This document shows positions 45,743 through 58,600 of a stretch of 64,000 nt of DNA, piece by piece; within the stretch, counting starts at the first letter, position 1, and every line of letters starts with the position of its first letter. The notes under the pieces were generated by a model. That model was not told the DNA's origin. It made no database searches and saw nothing but the letters and a program-made list of their open reading frames with translations. Made by a program: the position numbers and the translations under genes. The stretch spans positions 72,231,676 through 72,295,675 of the forward strand of contig CAMGYJ010000006.1 in assembly GCA_946122785.1 (NCBI GenBank). The letters run 5' to 3'. This DNA is from Linum tenue (taxonomy: Eukaryota; Streptophyta; Magnoliopsida; Malpighiales; Linaceae).

Positions 45743-45839
45743 AAAAAAACCCAAAAACCTCCAACCGAAGCCAATTTACGGTTGGTCCATGGTACAACCG
45801 AAAATTGGCTTCAGTTGAGGAGTTTTGGGATTTTTTTGG
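45743..45839. repeat. Near-perfect foldback of about 97 bp
   Basis: The left arm (AAAAACCCAAAAACCTCC, CCGAAGCCAATTT) is the reverse complement of the right arm (AAATTGGCTTCAGTTGAGGA, GTTTTGGGATTTTT) with few mismatches. The loop GGTTGGTCCATGGTACAACC is itself palindromic. It could be a tiny MITE, or a hairpin precursor if transcribed. No coding frame. Confidence 0.75.
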
Positions 45840-46719
45840 TTATATCAATCATTTTCTATTCTTTTACTACGATTTATGGTTGGGTCCATAAGATAATTTG
45901 TTGGATTTTGGTTTATATTTTTAAAAAATTTATGGATGGGGGAGGGGTTGTTTGTTTTGTGTTTGATTTTGAAATTCAAAATGGGCAATTCGATAATTTA
46001 TGTATTAAGTAAGGACGATGGATAGTAATTTTTAGGACGACCTTTAACCATTCAGAAATGATAAGAGGGAGCAAACAAGCGATGAAAAAAATTCAATTTC
46101 GGCCTATTTTGTTATATGTAACGATCTATATAGGTTGATGAGACATAATTAATTAATGATTTTGTTGTGACAGTTGACTGTACATATGAGTATAAACAAT
46201 TGTCATAAGATCACTCATAATTGGTTTGATATATATATATATATTTATATAAATAATTGGTTTGATATATTCATTGAACTTATCAACCAAAAACTTCTAA
46301 TTTTCAAATAAAGTCCATCTAAATTTATTTTGAAAATAAATCTACTTTCGGTTTCTTTTATTAAGAAATTGAAGATATCAATGAGGAGCAAACGATAATT
46401 TGAATACCCAAAATATAACAAAATTACCACTATTTTCCCTCTTCTCGAATTCTATAGTTAGTAATGCTTGAGATCGAATCCTTTCGAATTCAAAATAAGT
46501 TTTTTTGAAAGGAAATCGGATTGAAAATTTAAACTTAACAAAGTAGCAAAGAGAGTTTGCATTATGATGATCGAACACTGATCACTTTACTTAAATTTTA
46601 TATGTGGAGTTTTAATCAGCCTAATTTTACCACTTCTGCACTTCATATTTGATTATTTGTGTGAATCTTCGTTGTTTTTATTACGCCTCAACACTCCATG
46701 AAAAGAGATAAGACTGCGC

Positions 46720-47085
46720 ACTCATCCAATACAGTCGTGGAACAAGAATCTACCGAGGAATCCATTATAGACACCACAACTAGCGAGGTTATGCATTTAC
46801 TGAGAGGTGACAATGGAAAGTCTTGACGACAGTGTGCCTACAACTCTCAATTTTTTTTATGTACAAGTATATTATTATGCATGCATACAATTACTTTTTT
46901 TTAATCCAATCCATCATCCAATACAGTCGTGGAACAAGAATCTACCGAGGAATCCATTATAGACACCACAACTAGCGAGGTTATGCATTTACTGAGAGGT
47001 GACAATGAAAAGTCTTGACGACGGTGTGCCTACAACTCTCAATTTTCTTATGTACAAGTATATTATTATGCATGCATTGATAGTT
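46720..47085. repeat. Two-copy ~192-bp tandem duplication
   Basis: Copies at about 46720-46905 and 46911-47085 are nearly identical from CATCCAATACAGTCGTGGAA through GAGAGGTGACAATG(G/A)AAAGTC to TATTATTATGCATGCAT. They differ at a few bases and in the length of a T-run, so the duplication is young. No coding potential is recognised. Confidence 0.85.
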
Positions 47086-47418
47086 TTTGACTTTTTTTAA
47101 AAAAAAAATGCAATTGTATGCATTGATGACAACACATCAATTTAACTATCACCAAAATCCAACGAACCTATATTTCTCGTCTTACGGTAAACTTGACAAC
47201 AAGTCTAACAAAATTGATCCCACAATAAAAAAAGCCCGACATCTCCAAATGCAGAGAAAGTTGCATTTCTTTTTACCCTCTTTACCATTTCCCCTTTCAC
47301 AGTTGATGAAAATGAAGAAGAAAAAAAAAACATTTTGTGCTACCTATGAACTGTAGACTCTATGATCAAAATTTCTTATTGTCTGATACAAAGAATTGGG
47401 AAGCCAGTGGCTGAATGT

Positions 47419-50400
47419 TCATGGGAACTTGGTGGCAAAGAGAGCGTTGGATGATGGAACAGGAATGTGACGATTTGCAGGGATTGGAGGTGGCAAGAGT
47501 GGGATGTGGCCTGGCATTGTAAATGGTTGCTGCACTCCACCACCCACAAATGGAGGCGGCATACAGATTGGCATTCCCTGACCACTGACTACTGCATTCC
47601 CTGCATTTCACAAATGGGATATCCAACAAGCATAAGAACCCCGAGCCATACAGCCTCCAAACCAACAGGGCCGAAAAGTGGGGGAAATGCGGCACAAATA
47701 GTAGAATTTGTCCTAGAAGGGGAAGAATTACTGAAACTGCAGTTGATCATTGATCAATACTAGTGGTCAGAATACTAACATATACATATTCCCTGGGCGC
47801 ACATACCTTGGTGTTTGGGATATTGAACCTGGTGAGGACCAATCAAGGGACGTACTGGCATCTGCGACATACCTCCTGTACTCTGAAGTAAATCCTATTT
47901 TTAATATGAAAACAAAGTCAGAGAACTGAATGCAGATGTTCTGGGATATTGATAGGGTGGAAAGACTTCAAGAAGCTGTAAAAGCAATCCTCGACTAATG
48001 TAATTAGTTGAATTTAAGTTAGAAAACCAGTAAAATAAGTTGATATGCAGGTTATGAAGGGGTAACCTCATGGGTTGCACGTTTAGACCGCATATTTCAT
48101 ATCGAGGAGTATGCACACAACAAACACAGGAAACATGTTGATAAATAGAAATGTGGGCATATGAGTCGAGCTTCAATGGGTTCGTGGGTTGGTGTGTTGC
48201 TGGCATTCTCTTTAAATTTGATGTAGTTTAGAGGTGTGTTTAGGTCGTCGTTCAGGTCTAAGGGATGTTGGGTAAGGTTTTGGAAGTTTGAGTATTACAT
48301 TGTAAAGTGACAGATGCAATTGGTTTGTCAATAGCTAAAAGAAGGGTGCCATCAGTACTTCCATGTCTTTGCCTGGAGTCTTGGTTCATACTTCCAGAAC
48401 ATCTAAATTCAGCATGATAGCAAAGAAGGGAGCCGAAGCAGATCACTGAACTGACTATGTTCAATTTGACAGCACCAACAGCTAGAATCTAGTAGGCAGA
48501 TGCACCAATTTACTTCATGATGTATTATAATATGAGTCATATGACTGGCTAGCTAGTCCAACTACAAAGCATGCTCCTACAAGCTTGTAGAAATAAATGA
48601 CAATAAAACAATAATTGACAATCCCAAGGGCAGAGAGTGTGTCTTACATGGGCAACTGGCTGCACATAGACAAGCTGCTGCCCCAACCGTCCAACCATTA
48701 GCTGTAGAAACAAAAGACAGGTAAATTGAATGAATTAGAAAAAATAATCAACTGTACAAAAGCATCTAGTGAATAAATCTTCAATAATCAATTTTGGGAG
48801 AGTTATTAATGAAATGAATGTCACGCTAGAGGAGATTTGCATTTTGCTTACAGGAGGAGAATTTGGGGGCACATATGCAGGTCCAGTAGGTATAGTGTGA
48901 TACTGACCAGCATATCTAAGTGGTGGTGTCCGGCTTCCCATGTGGCCAACAATCTGACAAGATAGAAGTTCTGCAATTAGCACAAAACCGCCCAAACATT
49001 TGCATATACATTCTATGATGAAGCCTACTGTGTAACACCCCCCCCCCCCCCCCCCCCCCCCTCTCTTTTTCTGATTCAGTTTTGACCAACACATATCCAA
49101 TCTATGCATTTCTCATACAAAACAGTCGGGACTTTACACTAGGCTAGTTCAAGTTAAGAGGTACATCCAAGAGCAAGAAGGCTTTTTTATTTGTGAAGGT
49201 TTTGAGAACTTGAGATGTAACATGTCTGAGAAAAAGAACAACAAGAGAATGAAAGAGATGCAAGTATATTTGGAACATACAGGATGTGAAAATTGTGAGT
49301 TGTTGCCCCCATTTCCAGCTATCAAGTTACTAAATGGAGAAATCTTAGCAGGGACAGAAGGCCGAGGTGCAAAAGGGCCAATGCTGACTTCAGGTTGAGG
49401 AGCAGGAATAGGTAATATGGGGGAGCTGCTTGGCATGTAAGCCATTCCACCAAGTGCTGGTACTGCAGGAGAAGGTGCTGATGCAGAACTTGCAAAAGAG
49501 GGACAAAAAATCTTGGCCCCAGGATTGAGCTTAAACTCCTAAAACACAATAACAGATAACATACTCGATCAGCAATCGCCACAATTATCAGCTCTATTAG
49601 AAGAATGCAAACTGAAACTGAAGTACAAGATTATACCATGCCCCAAAATATTACTCGCTTTCAATATTAAAAGAAACAAAAACAAATTTAATGCTTTATT
49701 CAATGTGCTATAAGCTATCAATATTTACCTTAGAGCTTTTACTGGATTCTGAACTTTGTGGAGATGGTACATCAGAAGATGTCGTTAAGGAATTATGCCG
49801 TGACACAGGATCTGAAGCAACAGAAACCCCTGAAGAAGCGCCACTAGCAGAGGTGGAATCTGCAGATGCAGGCCTATCACAGAATCCATTGGCTAGCTTA
49901 CCAAGTGCAGGAGTAGGTTCTAGACACCCTCCATTAGGCAAGATTTTCGTTGATAGGTATCCACCCTCAAGAGGTCTGACTTCTGTATGGAAGGAACCCA
50001 CTGCATAGACAGCATAAAGAATAACATAGACTAAACGTCAGGGGTAAGAATAATAATGGCTCAAGTAACCCACAATTACGGAATAACCACTGTATTGGCA
50101 GTTGAGTTGAGACAGATGCTCAGCAATGTCATGGGAAACCATTAATTATGAAACATTCACTTTAAGGAAATTCAGGCGCTGTTTTTTTCAGTGAACTTAC
50201 ATGCTGTGGCTGAGCATTGAATTTCATCACCCTGCACATGCAGGCCCAGAGTTACCATGATAGATAATTAGTTCAGAAATTATCTCCAGTTTCACAAGAT
50301 TTCAGATCCTATCTAAGAAAATAAATTGGTTGGAATTTTCATACACTCTTTTTGCCTTGAAACCCAAGCTTTTGTTTGCACTGTCCCTCTGGCACCAGAG

Positions 50401-51831
50401 CCAATACATCTCCAATCTGTCTGCAGCAAAATTTGACAAGAGTCTCAAAGATTCACAGAAATGTCATAGAGGGGCGCTAGGAACAACAACTTATCCACTA
50501 CTATGCAATACAAATGAAGCACTTCTCTTAAACATGATAGAGTAAACAACAGTCATGTCATGGACAGGATGGCCCAGGATGATGACAATTTCCGGACCAA
50601 GCAAGGCCATCAAATGCAAGAAATTAAATGCATGTTTCAGTTGTTGGCTGTCACCATTGCGTAGTATCCATAGAAAGCATGTATGGAATGAGTGTTTGAT
50701 TTTGCCTTTTGTATATAGCTTCTCCATACTTTTAAGAGTCAAAGACAACCTTTCAATATGAAGAAGGTTTCACTAGCATAGTATTTCCATGAAATAAACC
50801 AGGGGCCTTCAGTATGGGACCTCATAAAAGTACTTTGCTAGTTGAAATCCACAGTAGCAGCATATATCAATATGCAATAACATCCTTTTCAACATGTCAG
50901 GTCCTCATAAACCAAGCTACAGGCAAATGAGAAGTACCTGCTTTGCTCGGTTATTTGCCTATCCCCAGAGAAAATTTCAGATTGCTTTGCCTCCTTAACT
51001 GAAACCTCTGAAGAGTCATTGGTTACAGCAGCTTCAACGTTGCAATCTGTAAGCTTACAGTTTATGCCCTCTGCTGGGTGTAAAACCCCCTGCCGATATG
51101 ACACCATAAGTTCATCAGACTAATCAGCAAATCACTATACATAAGCAATAAGTACAGCAGATTTCTGAACCAGCATGGTGACATACCTTGGCAACAACTT
51201 GAACAAGGTCGCTGGAAAAGATTATCAGAGTCTCTACCATACTCCCAACGCTCACATTTACGTTGCAGTTTCCCTTCTTAGTCAACTTCGCCTGTTTCAG
51301 CACAACCCCTACGATATAGAAAACACATTCTGGCAGTCAGCAATAGGAATTCTCACGCTCCATCTAAACTTGTCCATTCAAGACACATTTGCAGAAAGTA
51401 AACAAGCAAGCCAGCAGGAGAATGACCTAACTTTACTTGCTCATACAAACACATCAACCGATCAACCCAAAACAAAAATAAAAGAATTCCAATCTTACAA
51501 GATGAATGCACATCCCCAAGTCCCCAACAATAATAATACAGTAAACCCATATGAAATCACCCCCGAAATAAAACAACCCAGCAATGCTTCAATTCTGATG
51601 AGAAATTACACCCCGCACCACCAAAGATACGGCAAGAAAGCAAAAGAAAAGGCAGAAGCGCGCACCATATTCCTTATCACCATAGGCAGTGTGGAAAATT
51701 CCGGAGTAGACGGAGCCATCCCTAACATGCACATCGACAGGGAGCCCAATGATACACATAGTAGCAATCAACAAGGCGTCGCTCACGCACGGATCAGCTT
51801 GATCAGATTCTCGTCTATTGGGGCAACCCAT
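47419..51831 (-). CDS. Ataxin-2-like SM-ATX protein with PAM2 motif
   Basis: Ten exons on the minus strand: 51831-51666, 51308-51187, 51089-~50913, 50231-50201, 50000-49729, 49538-49281, 48953-48852, 48701-48648, 47882-47807 and 47600-47419, about 479 residues. Residues ~17-97 are an Sm-like SM-ATX domain (DALLIATMCIIGLPVDVHVRD, then GSVYSGIFHTA, then VVLKQAKLTKKG). A PAM2 motif, LNPGAKIFCPSF (from about residue 260), would bind the MLLE domain of poly(A)-binding protein. The rest is proline/serine/glutamine-rich and probably disordered. I see no LsmAD. The family acts in mRNA binding, translation and stress granules. The exon-3 end is provisional: a better donor at 50939 gives the wrong phase for exon 4, so I used GTTTAT at 50912. 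The ATG at 51831 is the first in frame; the frame above it lacks one. Confidence 0.82.
49038..49061. repeat. Poly-C run in an intron
   Basis: About 24 consecutive C lie in the intron between exons 6 and 7 of the ataxin-2-like gene. On the transcribed strand it is a G-run and could form a quadruplex. Its exact length is error-prone in sequencing. Confidence 0.8.
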
Positions 51832-52188
51832 GTTTCGCTCTACCCGCCGAAGTTGCCAAATCAAAAGCCTTTCGAGAGCAAGAGACGGGGACAGAACAGG
51901 GGGAGGTTGGGGTTTCTTTCCCACAATCAACAAACAAGCGCGTAACCAAAATTGTGGGATGCAAAAGGAAGGGAGGAAAACTTTTGGTTAGAGCGGATCT
52001 ATGAAATCGACAATTTGGGCTTTGTTTTTTTCTGAAAGAACTGAAACTGGGGAAACAAACGAACAGAGACGAGAGAAGCGCGAGTGGAGAGCCTCAATCA
52101 AAGGTTTGTGCAAAATGGCAATTATGGGAACGACTTGCGTTTTCCCTTTTTTGGGGTCTGGTTCTTTTTTAATTAGTGGTCCAGTATC
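51832..52188. other. Upstream region of the ataxin-2-like gene
   Basis: Probably the promoter and leader of the minus-strand gene. No other gene. It ends with the left target-site duplication CCAGTATC (52181-52188). Confidence 0.5.
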
Positions 52189-52862
52189 TAGTGGTGTTCA
52201 AACGGTTTGGTTACCATGGTAATCGTTTTAACCGGTACTATTTGGATAATTTGGTTTGGATAATTTGGTTTGGTTAATTTGGATAATTGGTTTGGTTTGA
52301 TTAAAGTTTTTAACTTGTTTGGTTTAGGTGGTTTGGTTTGGTTTCAGACACTCCTAACCAATCAAACCAAATTAACTAGTTAAGTAATTAGTCATATATC
52401 TAACATATATTATATACACATACTTAATACTTTGCATAATCACTCAAGAGTTAACGTTCATCCCTTTTAGACTCATAAAATATAAAGCTCAATATTGCTC
52501 ATATAGTGTATATTTGTATATGTAAATTGTAGACCAACAACATATGGACGCCTAATTTAGATAAATTTCATACATTATGATGGATGAAAAATTGAAAGGA
52601 AGGTCATTTCCAGCCTATGATAATTGCTAAGAGACTAAGTCAATTTACACAAACACAACAATTCATTAACCCATACCATTGTCATAAATTTTTGTTAGGT
52701 GAATACTTCTATACTAATCGTAAGATAATTGTCTTAGTTGCATGTATTTTTGTTAAGGGTCAACTATAACTACGTGTTGGTTGTTATATTTTATTCATTA
52801 TATAAATTGCGAATTATTGCATTATCCGGAAAATTTTCATGGTCACCATTTGAACACCCCTA
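52189..52862. mobile_element. Non-autonomous hAT element, 674 bp
   Basis: Starts TAGTGGTGTTCAAACGG and ends CCATTTGAACACCCCTA, inverted repeats with two mismatches, flanked by a perfect 8-bp duplication CCAGTATC (52181-52188 and 52863-52870). The left part is made of GGTTTGGTT words; the rest is AT-rich. No coding frame. Confidence 0.9.
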
Positions 52863-53284
52863 CCAGTATCTAGGTTAAATCGTAAGTGTACGTATATTTC
52901 AACTTTTTTTTTTCTTCTTGGTCATTTTTCAGTTGTCTTATAATTTCTAGTTATTCGTATGGAAAAGTGTAAATCGAGTTATTCTCGTAGGAATGAGAAC
53001 ATTAATTACATTGTTGGAGATAAGAAACAACGAGAAAAAAGTATAAATCTATATATGCGATTGTAACTATACTAGTTTATAAAAAATTATATTTTGAGAT
53101 ATGTATGCCTTGAGATATACTAAAAATATTCAGATAAAATATAAAAAATTGTCTACGTGTCTCATTTTTCTGGAATCAGACGTAAAAATATTTTTACTAC
53201 ACCACAAGACATCATCCCACGACCATGTCTTTGATGTTCGTGTCTGATTGTCTGCTATCTTCGATCGGTCTGGGCTCACACGAC

Positions 53285-55268
53285 TAGGAATGGCAATGGG
53301 CAGGTCCGGGGCGGGTTTCTGGGTACCCAGACTCGCCCTGTGGCAGGGCGAGTCCACGTCGGATAATTGATCACGGGTCGCGGGTAGCAGGTCGACCCAA
53401 TGGGTATGCAATTTATTTGTAAAACATTAGAAATATTCGTTATTTTATTATAAAACTAAGAAAATAAACAATATTATGACAATTGTAGTTAAATTATGGC
53501 AAAATACACTTGTATAGCCAAAACTTTTGAGGTTTTGCCAATAATAGCCAATTTTGGAGAAATACCACTTATAGCCACTTTCGTCCAATTCTTTAACGAT
53601 GTCAACTAATAGGCTGGCTGGACAAACGGAAAAGCTGAGTTGGCGAATTTCTCTATTTTGAATTCCACGGTGGATTAACTTTATAAGATTAAAATTAAAA
53701 TTAAAGTGCACCCAAAAGTCTCCACTCTCCACCCACCGTGCATTTTCACTTTCCCCATCTCTCTCTTCGCTTCTCTCTTTTCAGAGACGCATCCTAATAT
53801 TCCGATCCAAACCACCACCGCCCCGATTCCCCCACCGTGGCCACGACGCCGCTTCCCTCTTCGCTCTCGGGCTTGCCCAGCCACAATGCCCTCCTCTCCG
53901 ACGAGAACTTCATCGTCACGGTCGCTAGACAAGCTATTCAATAAAGATGGCGGCGAGCTCCTCAAGGACGCGTCGATCCAATCGTAGAAGCTGGAAGTAG
54001 GGAAGAAGAGGGAGAGGCGAATCAATCTTCCCCACCATCGGAGATTCAACCACAGCAGCAATATTCAACCCGCCACCATCCCCAATTCTCAGTTCCGCCG
54101 CCAGAGATTTCGAGCGCGGAGAATCAACAACCCAGATCTGGTCTAGACTCTTACTTGGACAAGCGAATCGGTACTCTGTTCCAGCAATCGCTCCATTATT
54201 TTGACAACAACATTGAGGAATTCGATCCTGACACTTCCGGCGCTGGCGACGACGATTTGCTCGATTCAGGTGCGCAAAGTAAGGTTTTACCCGCCGCCGG
54301 TCGATGGGAGACTTAAGTGGTGAAAAATGAAAAGTCGACGACGATTTCCTCAAATCAATCGCGAAGAAGAAGGCGGCATTTGTGCAGGAAAGAAAGAAGG
54401 CGGAGATTTTAGTCTTTTCCTTTAAGATTTTTTTTCAGATCTATCATCTATACCAGTAGAGGAGCGAGATGGTTGATGAACGATGATGATGCTGAAATTT
54501 ATTTTTTGTCCTCGCAGTGGGTTTTTACAAGTCAGGGATATGGTGGGTGTTGGTCTGATTAATTTTTGGAGAAGAAGAAGATGGATTTGGAGTGATGAAT
54601 CTACGAGCAGCCCGATTCAGGGGCGAGGATTGTTTTTGGCAGGGGTGAAGAATCTACGGTGATGACGAGGCGTCTTCGACCTTTGATTTTGTTTTTGGCA
54701 GGGGTGAAGAATCGACGGTGATGACGAAGCAGAGGACGCCGGATTCTTGTCGCAAGAAGAAGGGAGGTTAAATGAGATTCAACATACAAAAAATATATAT
54801 TTTTTATTTTAAAATGTGACGTGGCGGCTATGTGTCGTCTAGGTGGCAGCCACATAAGCTTAACGTTTATTTAACTGATGGAATTGTTAACGGTGTTAAA
54901 GTATTTGACGGAAATGGCTAAATTTGTCAAGCAAGTTTTAAAAATGTGGCTATAAGTGGTATTTCTCCAAAATTGGCTATTATTGGCAAAACCTCGAAAG
55001 TTTTGGCTATACAAGTGTATTTTGCCTTAAATTATTGGAGAAATTGAGGTTTTCACTAATTTACAACTTTATTATAGCTAAAATATGATGCGATAAAAGT
55101 AAAATTCAAAGTAATTTGACTAAGATTTCATGTAATTTAGACAAAAACGGGTCGAGAATGGGGCGGATCATGGCAGGACGGGTCGATGAGACTAGCAATG
55201 CCCGCCCCGCCCCAAAACAGGTCAAACAGGTCGGGTAAAACGGGTCAGGTCGAAATTGTCATCCCTAC
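53285..55268. mobile_element. hAT element interrupted by a nested MULE
   Basis: Starts TAGGAATGGCAATGGGC and ends GAAATTGTCATCCCTA, imperfect inverted repeats. Flanking 8-bp duplications CACACGAC (53277-53284) and CACAAGAC (55269-55276) differ at one base. Subterminal parts carry CGGGTCGAC/GGGGCGG words on both sides. Without the 1,530-bp MULE and its 9-bp duplication the element is about 445 bp. The mismatch in the duplication and the diverged ends suggest an older insertion than the MULE inside it. Confidence 0.85.
53497..55026. mobile_element. Non-autonomous MULE, possible Pack-MULE, 1,530 bp
   Basis: Long terminal inverted repeats of at least 80 bp begin GGCAAAATACACTTGTATAG and end CTATACAAGTGTATTTTGCC, with very few mismatches. 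The 9-bp duplication TTAAATTAT is perfect (53488-53496 and 55027-55035), as expected for Mutator-like elements. The interior has GC-rich exon-like sequence from about 53800 to 54315. The plus-strand frame from 53984 to 54269 reads as an acidic/glutamine-rich protein segment including SGLDSYLDKRIGTLFQQSLH and ends at a GT donor-like site without a start codon. This looks like captured gene sequence whose source I cannot name. A ~45-bp unit with TTTTTGGCAGGGGTGAAGAA is repeated at 54628 and 54690. Confidence 0.88.
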
Positions 55269-55276
55269 ACAAGACT

Positions 55277-55670
55277 ATGACATCGAGTCCATACTATATC
55301 ACCTAAATATTATAATGATGTTTTGTAAATATTATTGACTTCAACTTTTTTCCTAGCAAAGTCTTCTAAAATATGTTAATATTGGTTTTGTAAAAATTAG
55401 GAGGGAATATAGACAGGAAAAAAAGAAAATTGACTGTCAAAAATAAAAGCCAAATCGCTGCGTTTGCACTTTGACACCCGTTCTTTAGCCAACGAAGAAT
55501 AACAAGCCGCGAACCCATTTCCATAAACCCTAAACCCCCGACCTCCCCTGTCCGCTGCTCTGCACAAATTGCGTGCCAAAAAGCTCTAAAATTTGCCCTT
55601 TTCTACTATTCCTGGGTTTCACCCTAGATTCACCACTCGCTAGATCCTTTCTTGCTTACAAGCAAAGGCC
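55277..55670. other. Upstream region of RH32
   Basis: Probably holds the promoter and leader of the helicase gene, including TAAACCCTAAACCCCC-like leader sequence (about 55525-55542) common in ribosome-biogenesis genes of plants. No other gene. Confidence 0.5.
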
Positions 55671-58600
55671 ATGGGAAACAAGCCCAAGTCCAAGTCCAAG
55701 TCCAAGGCAGATCGAAAGGAGCGGCGGTCAGCGGAGCTGGATGAAATCTCCCTATTGAACGAGTGGATTGAGTCCCAGAAACCAGACTCCGGTTCCAACC
55801 CTCTTGCTCTCAAGCCGCTGCCGGACAATGCACCGGTTGGACGCCTCCACGACGGCAGTTTCTCTGCATATTCCGCGGCGACGAAGTTCAGCGAATTGCC
55901 GCTATCGAAGAAGACGATGGACGCGCTGAAGAAGGCTGGATACGTGAATATGACCGAGATTCAGAGAGCCTCCCTGCCCCATGCGCTCTGTGGGAGGGAT
56001 GTCCTTGGTGCTGCCAAAACTGGGTCTGGCAAAACTTTGGCTTTTGTTATCCCTGTGAGTAATTCCGGCGTGTTTGATGGGTTTTTACCGGACCCTTTTC
56101 GGGGTTTTGCTAATGGTGGTGGAGGTTTGTGTTTATGCTTACTGTCGGCAATTTAATCGCAGGTAGTGGAGAAGTTACACAAGGAGAGGTGGGGCCCTGA
56201 GGATGGAGTGGGGAGCATTATAATCTCCCCAACTAGGGAATTGGCTGGTCAGCTGTTTGATGTTCTGAAAACTGTTGGTAAATTTCACAACTTCAGTGCT
56301 GGACTGTTGATTGGTGGCCGGAAGGATGTTGAGATGGAGAAGGAGCGTGTTAATGAGCTGAACATACTTGTTTGTACCCCTGGCCGGCTTCTTCAGCACA
56401 TGGATGAGACGCCCAACTTCGAGTGTTCTCAACTTCAGGTCAGTACATTGCACTTAGTTAATGGGTGGATTTTCTACGAAATTTTGATGTGCTTCGTTTC
56501 AGGTTTAATGCGCAGTTAGCTTCCAAATCCCTCTTCTGCTCCTTAGGCAGTAGCTTGAGTTTTCAAATGATCAATGTGTGCTCATAAAGTATTCACACTA
56601 GGTTTTACTATGTGAAGTTGGATGAAGAGTGCGGGTGAATTCTCTCTATTTTGGTTATCACATTTGCTTAGTTACAATTTTTGTCTGCCAACCTCAGCTC
56701 TTTGTATAGAATTTGGGTTTCCTGTGTGCTTAGTTTTTTTTTTATAACTGTTCCTGTTGACAGATCATGTCATCTATAGTTAATTTGAGTGTAATTCTCT
56801 TGGTTTGGAAAACAGATTTTGGTCCTGGACGAGGCAGACCGTATTCTCGATGTTGGTTTCAAGAAATCTTTGAATGCAATTGTTTCACAGCTTCCTAAGC
56901 ATAGACAAACAATGCTTTTCTCCGCAACACAGACGAAGTCTGTTCAGGATCTTGCAAGGCTCAGTTTGAAGGACCCAGAGTACATTAGTGTTCATGAAAA
57001 GGCCGAGAGTGCTACTCCTAGTCGTCTGCAGCAGACAGTTATGACTGTTCCTTTGGACCAAAAGCTGGATATGTTATGGAGTTTTGTTAAGGCACATCTC
57101 AACTCCAAAATTCTCGTTTTTCTTTCTACCTGCAAACAGGTACATTTTGTGCATTCTGCTGTGTTTTTTTTACCTATAGACAAGCATCATATAATTGGAG
57201 TATTTTTTTTTTTCTTTCATTACCTGAAAGTTTGTCCTGCCGTTGATAATTTTCTTGATTTTAGGTGAAATTTGTTTATGAAGCATTTAAGAAGTTGCGG
57301 CCTGGAATTCCGCTAAAATGCCTGCACGGGAGGATGAAGCAGGAGAGAAGGATAAATATTTATTCCCAATTCTGTGAACAGCGGTCAGTTCTCTTTTGCA
57401 CGGATGTGGCTGCTAGAGGTCTTGACTTCAACAAAGCAGTTGACTGGGTTGTACAGGTGGGCGAGATTTTGAATCCCTGACAATAACAGTGCTTTTGCTA
57501 GTCACTTGTTTTCTATCTCAGAAGATTTTACATTGTTTTCCAGGCGGATTGTCCAGATGATGTTGCATCCTACATACACAGAGTTGGTCGTACTGCGAGA
57601 TACCTGTCAGGAGGGAGATCTGTTCTGTTTTTGACGCCATCAGAAATGAAAATGATTGACAAGTTGAAAGCAGCCAAAGTTCCCATACAAGTTATAAAGG
57701 TCAACTGACTCTTTCTTATGACCGAGGCAGTTTTGCTCATTCTGTTTGCAATATGATCAACCGCAAAAACATAGAGAGATCTTTTTTATGTTACTGAACA
57801 TGCTTTCATGGTTTATCAAATTTCAGCCGAACATGAAAAGGCTACAACCAGTGTCTGGACTGCTTTCATCTTTGTTGGTGAAGCATTCTGAACTGCAGGA
57901 GCTGGCTGCAAAGGCATTCATAAGATACATGCGGTGTATACACATTCAGAAGGATAAAGATGTGTTTGAAGTGAAGGAATTACCCATTGATAAATTTGCC
58001 GCTTCAATGGGTCTGCCTCTCACGCCTAATATCCGTTTTGTGAAAAAACTGAAAGGCAAACAGCTGTCGGTTGGAGAATCTTCTGTCCTTGAACTGAAAG
58101 CTTCTGGAGGGGAGCCTCCAGCAGAGATAAAGAGACAAAAGGCAGAAACCAACAAGTTAAGAGAGGAAAACTTGGACTTACCAGCGGAGTTACTGAGCCT
58201 AAATGACTCTGAGGATGAGGACGTGGAGAAAGATCTTCTTCTTTCTAAGCAGACCGAAACTGAGGGCATTGAGAAATCAGCGGAATTTGGAGATGCAGTG
58301 TACTTCATTCTTACTCCTTATTGCCTGTCTCCTTTTATCTGCTGTATGCCTGTATTTAGAGTGCCATGCAGCTATATTTGCTCCATTTTAATTCTGGACT
58401 TAGTCGTTATGGCTGGCAACCGGCCTATTGTGATACGTTTTGTCTTTACCTTGCCTCTGGATGTTGTGTTGTGTAGGCTTCCAACCCGTATTTCTAAGAA
58501 GAAGAAGAAGTTGAAGATCAACATCCACAGACCAGTTGGAACGAGGGTTGTCTTTGATGAGCAAGGGAATACACTTCCTCCACTAGCAAGGGTGGCTGGA

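Larger units (their letters stand above)
44380..47418. other. Gene-free region upstream of HSP70-16
   Basis: 44380-45060 probably holds the HSP70-16 leader, perhaps with an intron, and its promoter. No other gene is supported. It includes a foldback at 45743-45839 and a ~192-bp tandem duplication at 46720-47085, annotated separately. A (TA)n stretch lies at 46211-46226. Confidence 0.5.

Noticed and set aside
51832..51933. Longer N-terminus for the ataxin-2-like protein
   Set aside because: The upstream start in the open frame is TTG and the sequence looks like a leader. The Sm-like domain is complete from the ATG at 51831.
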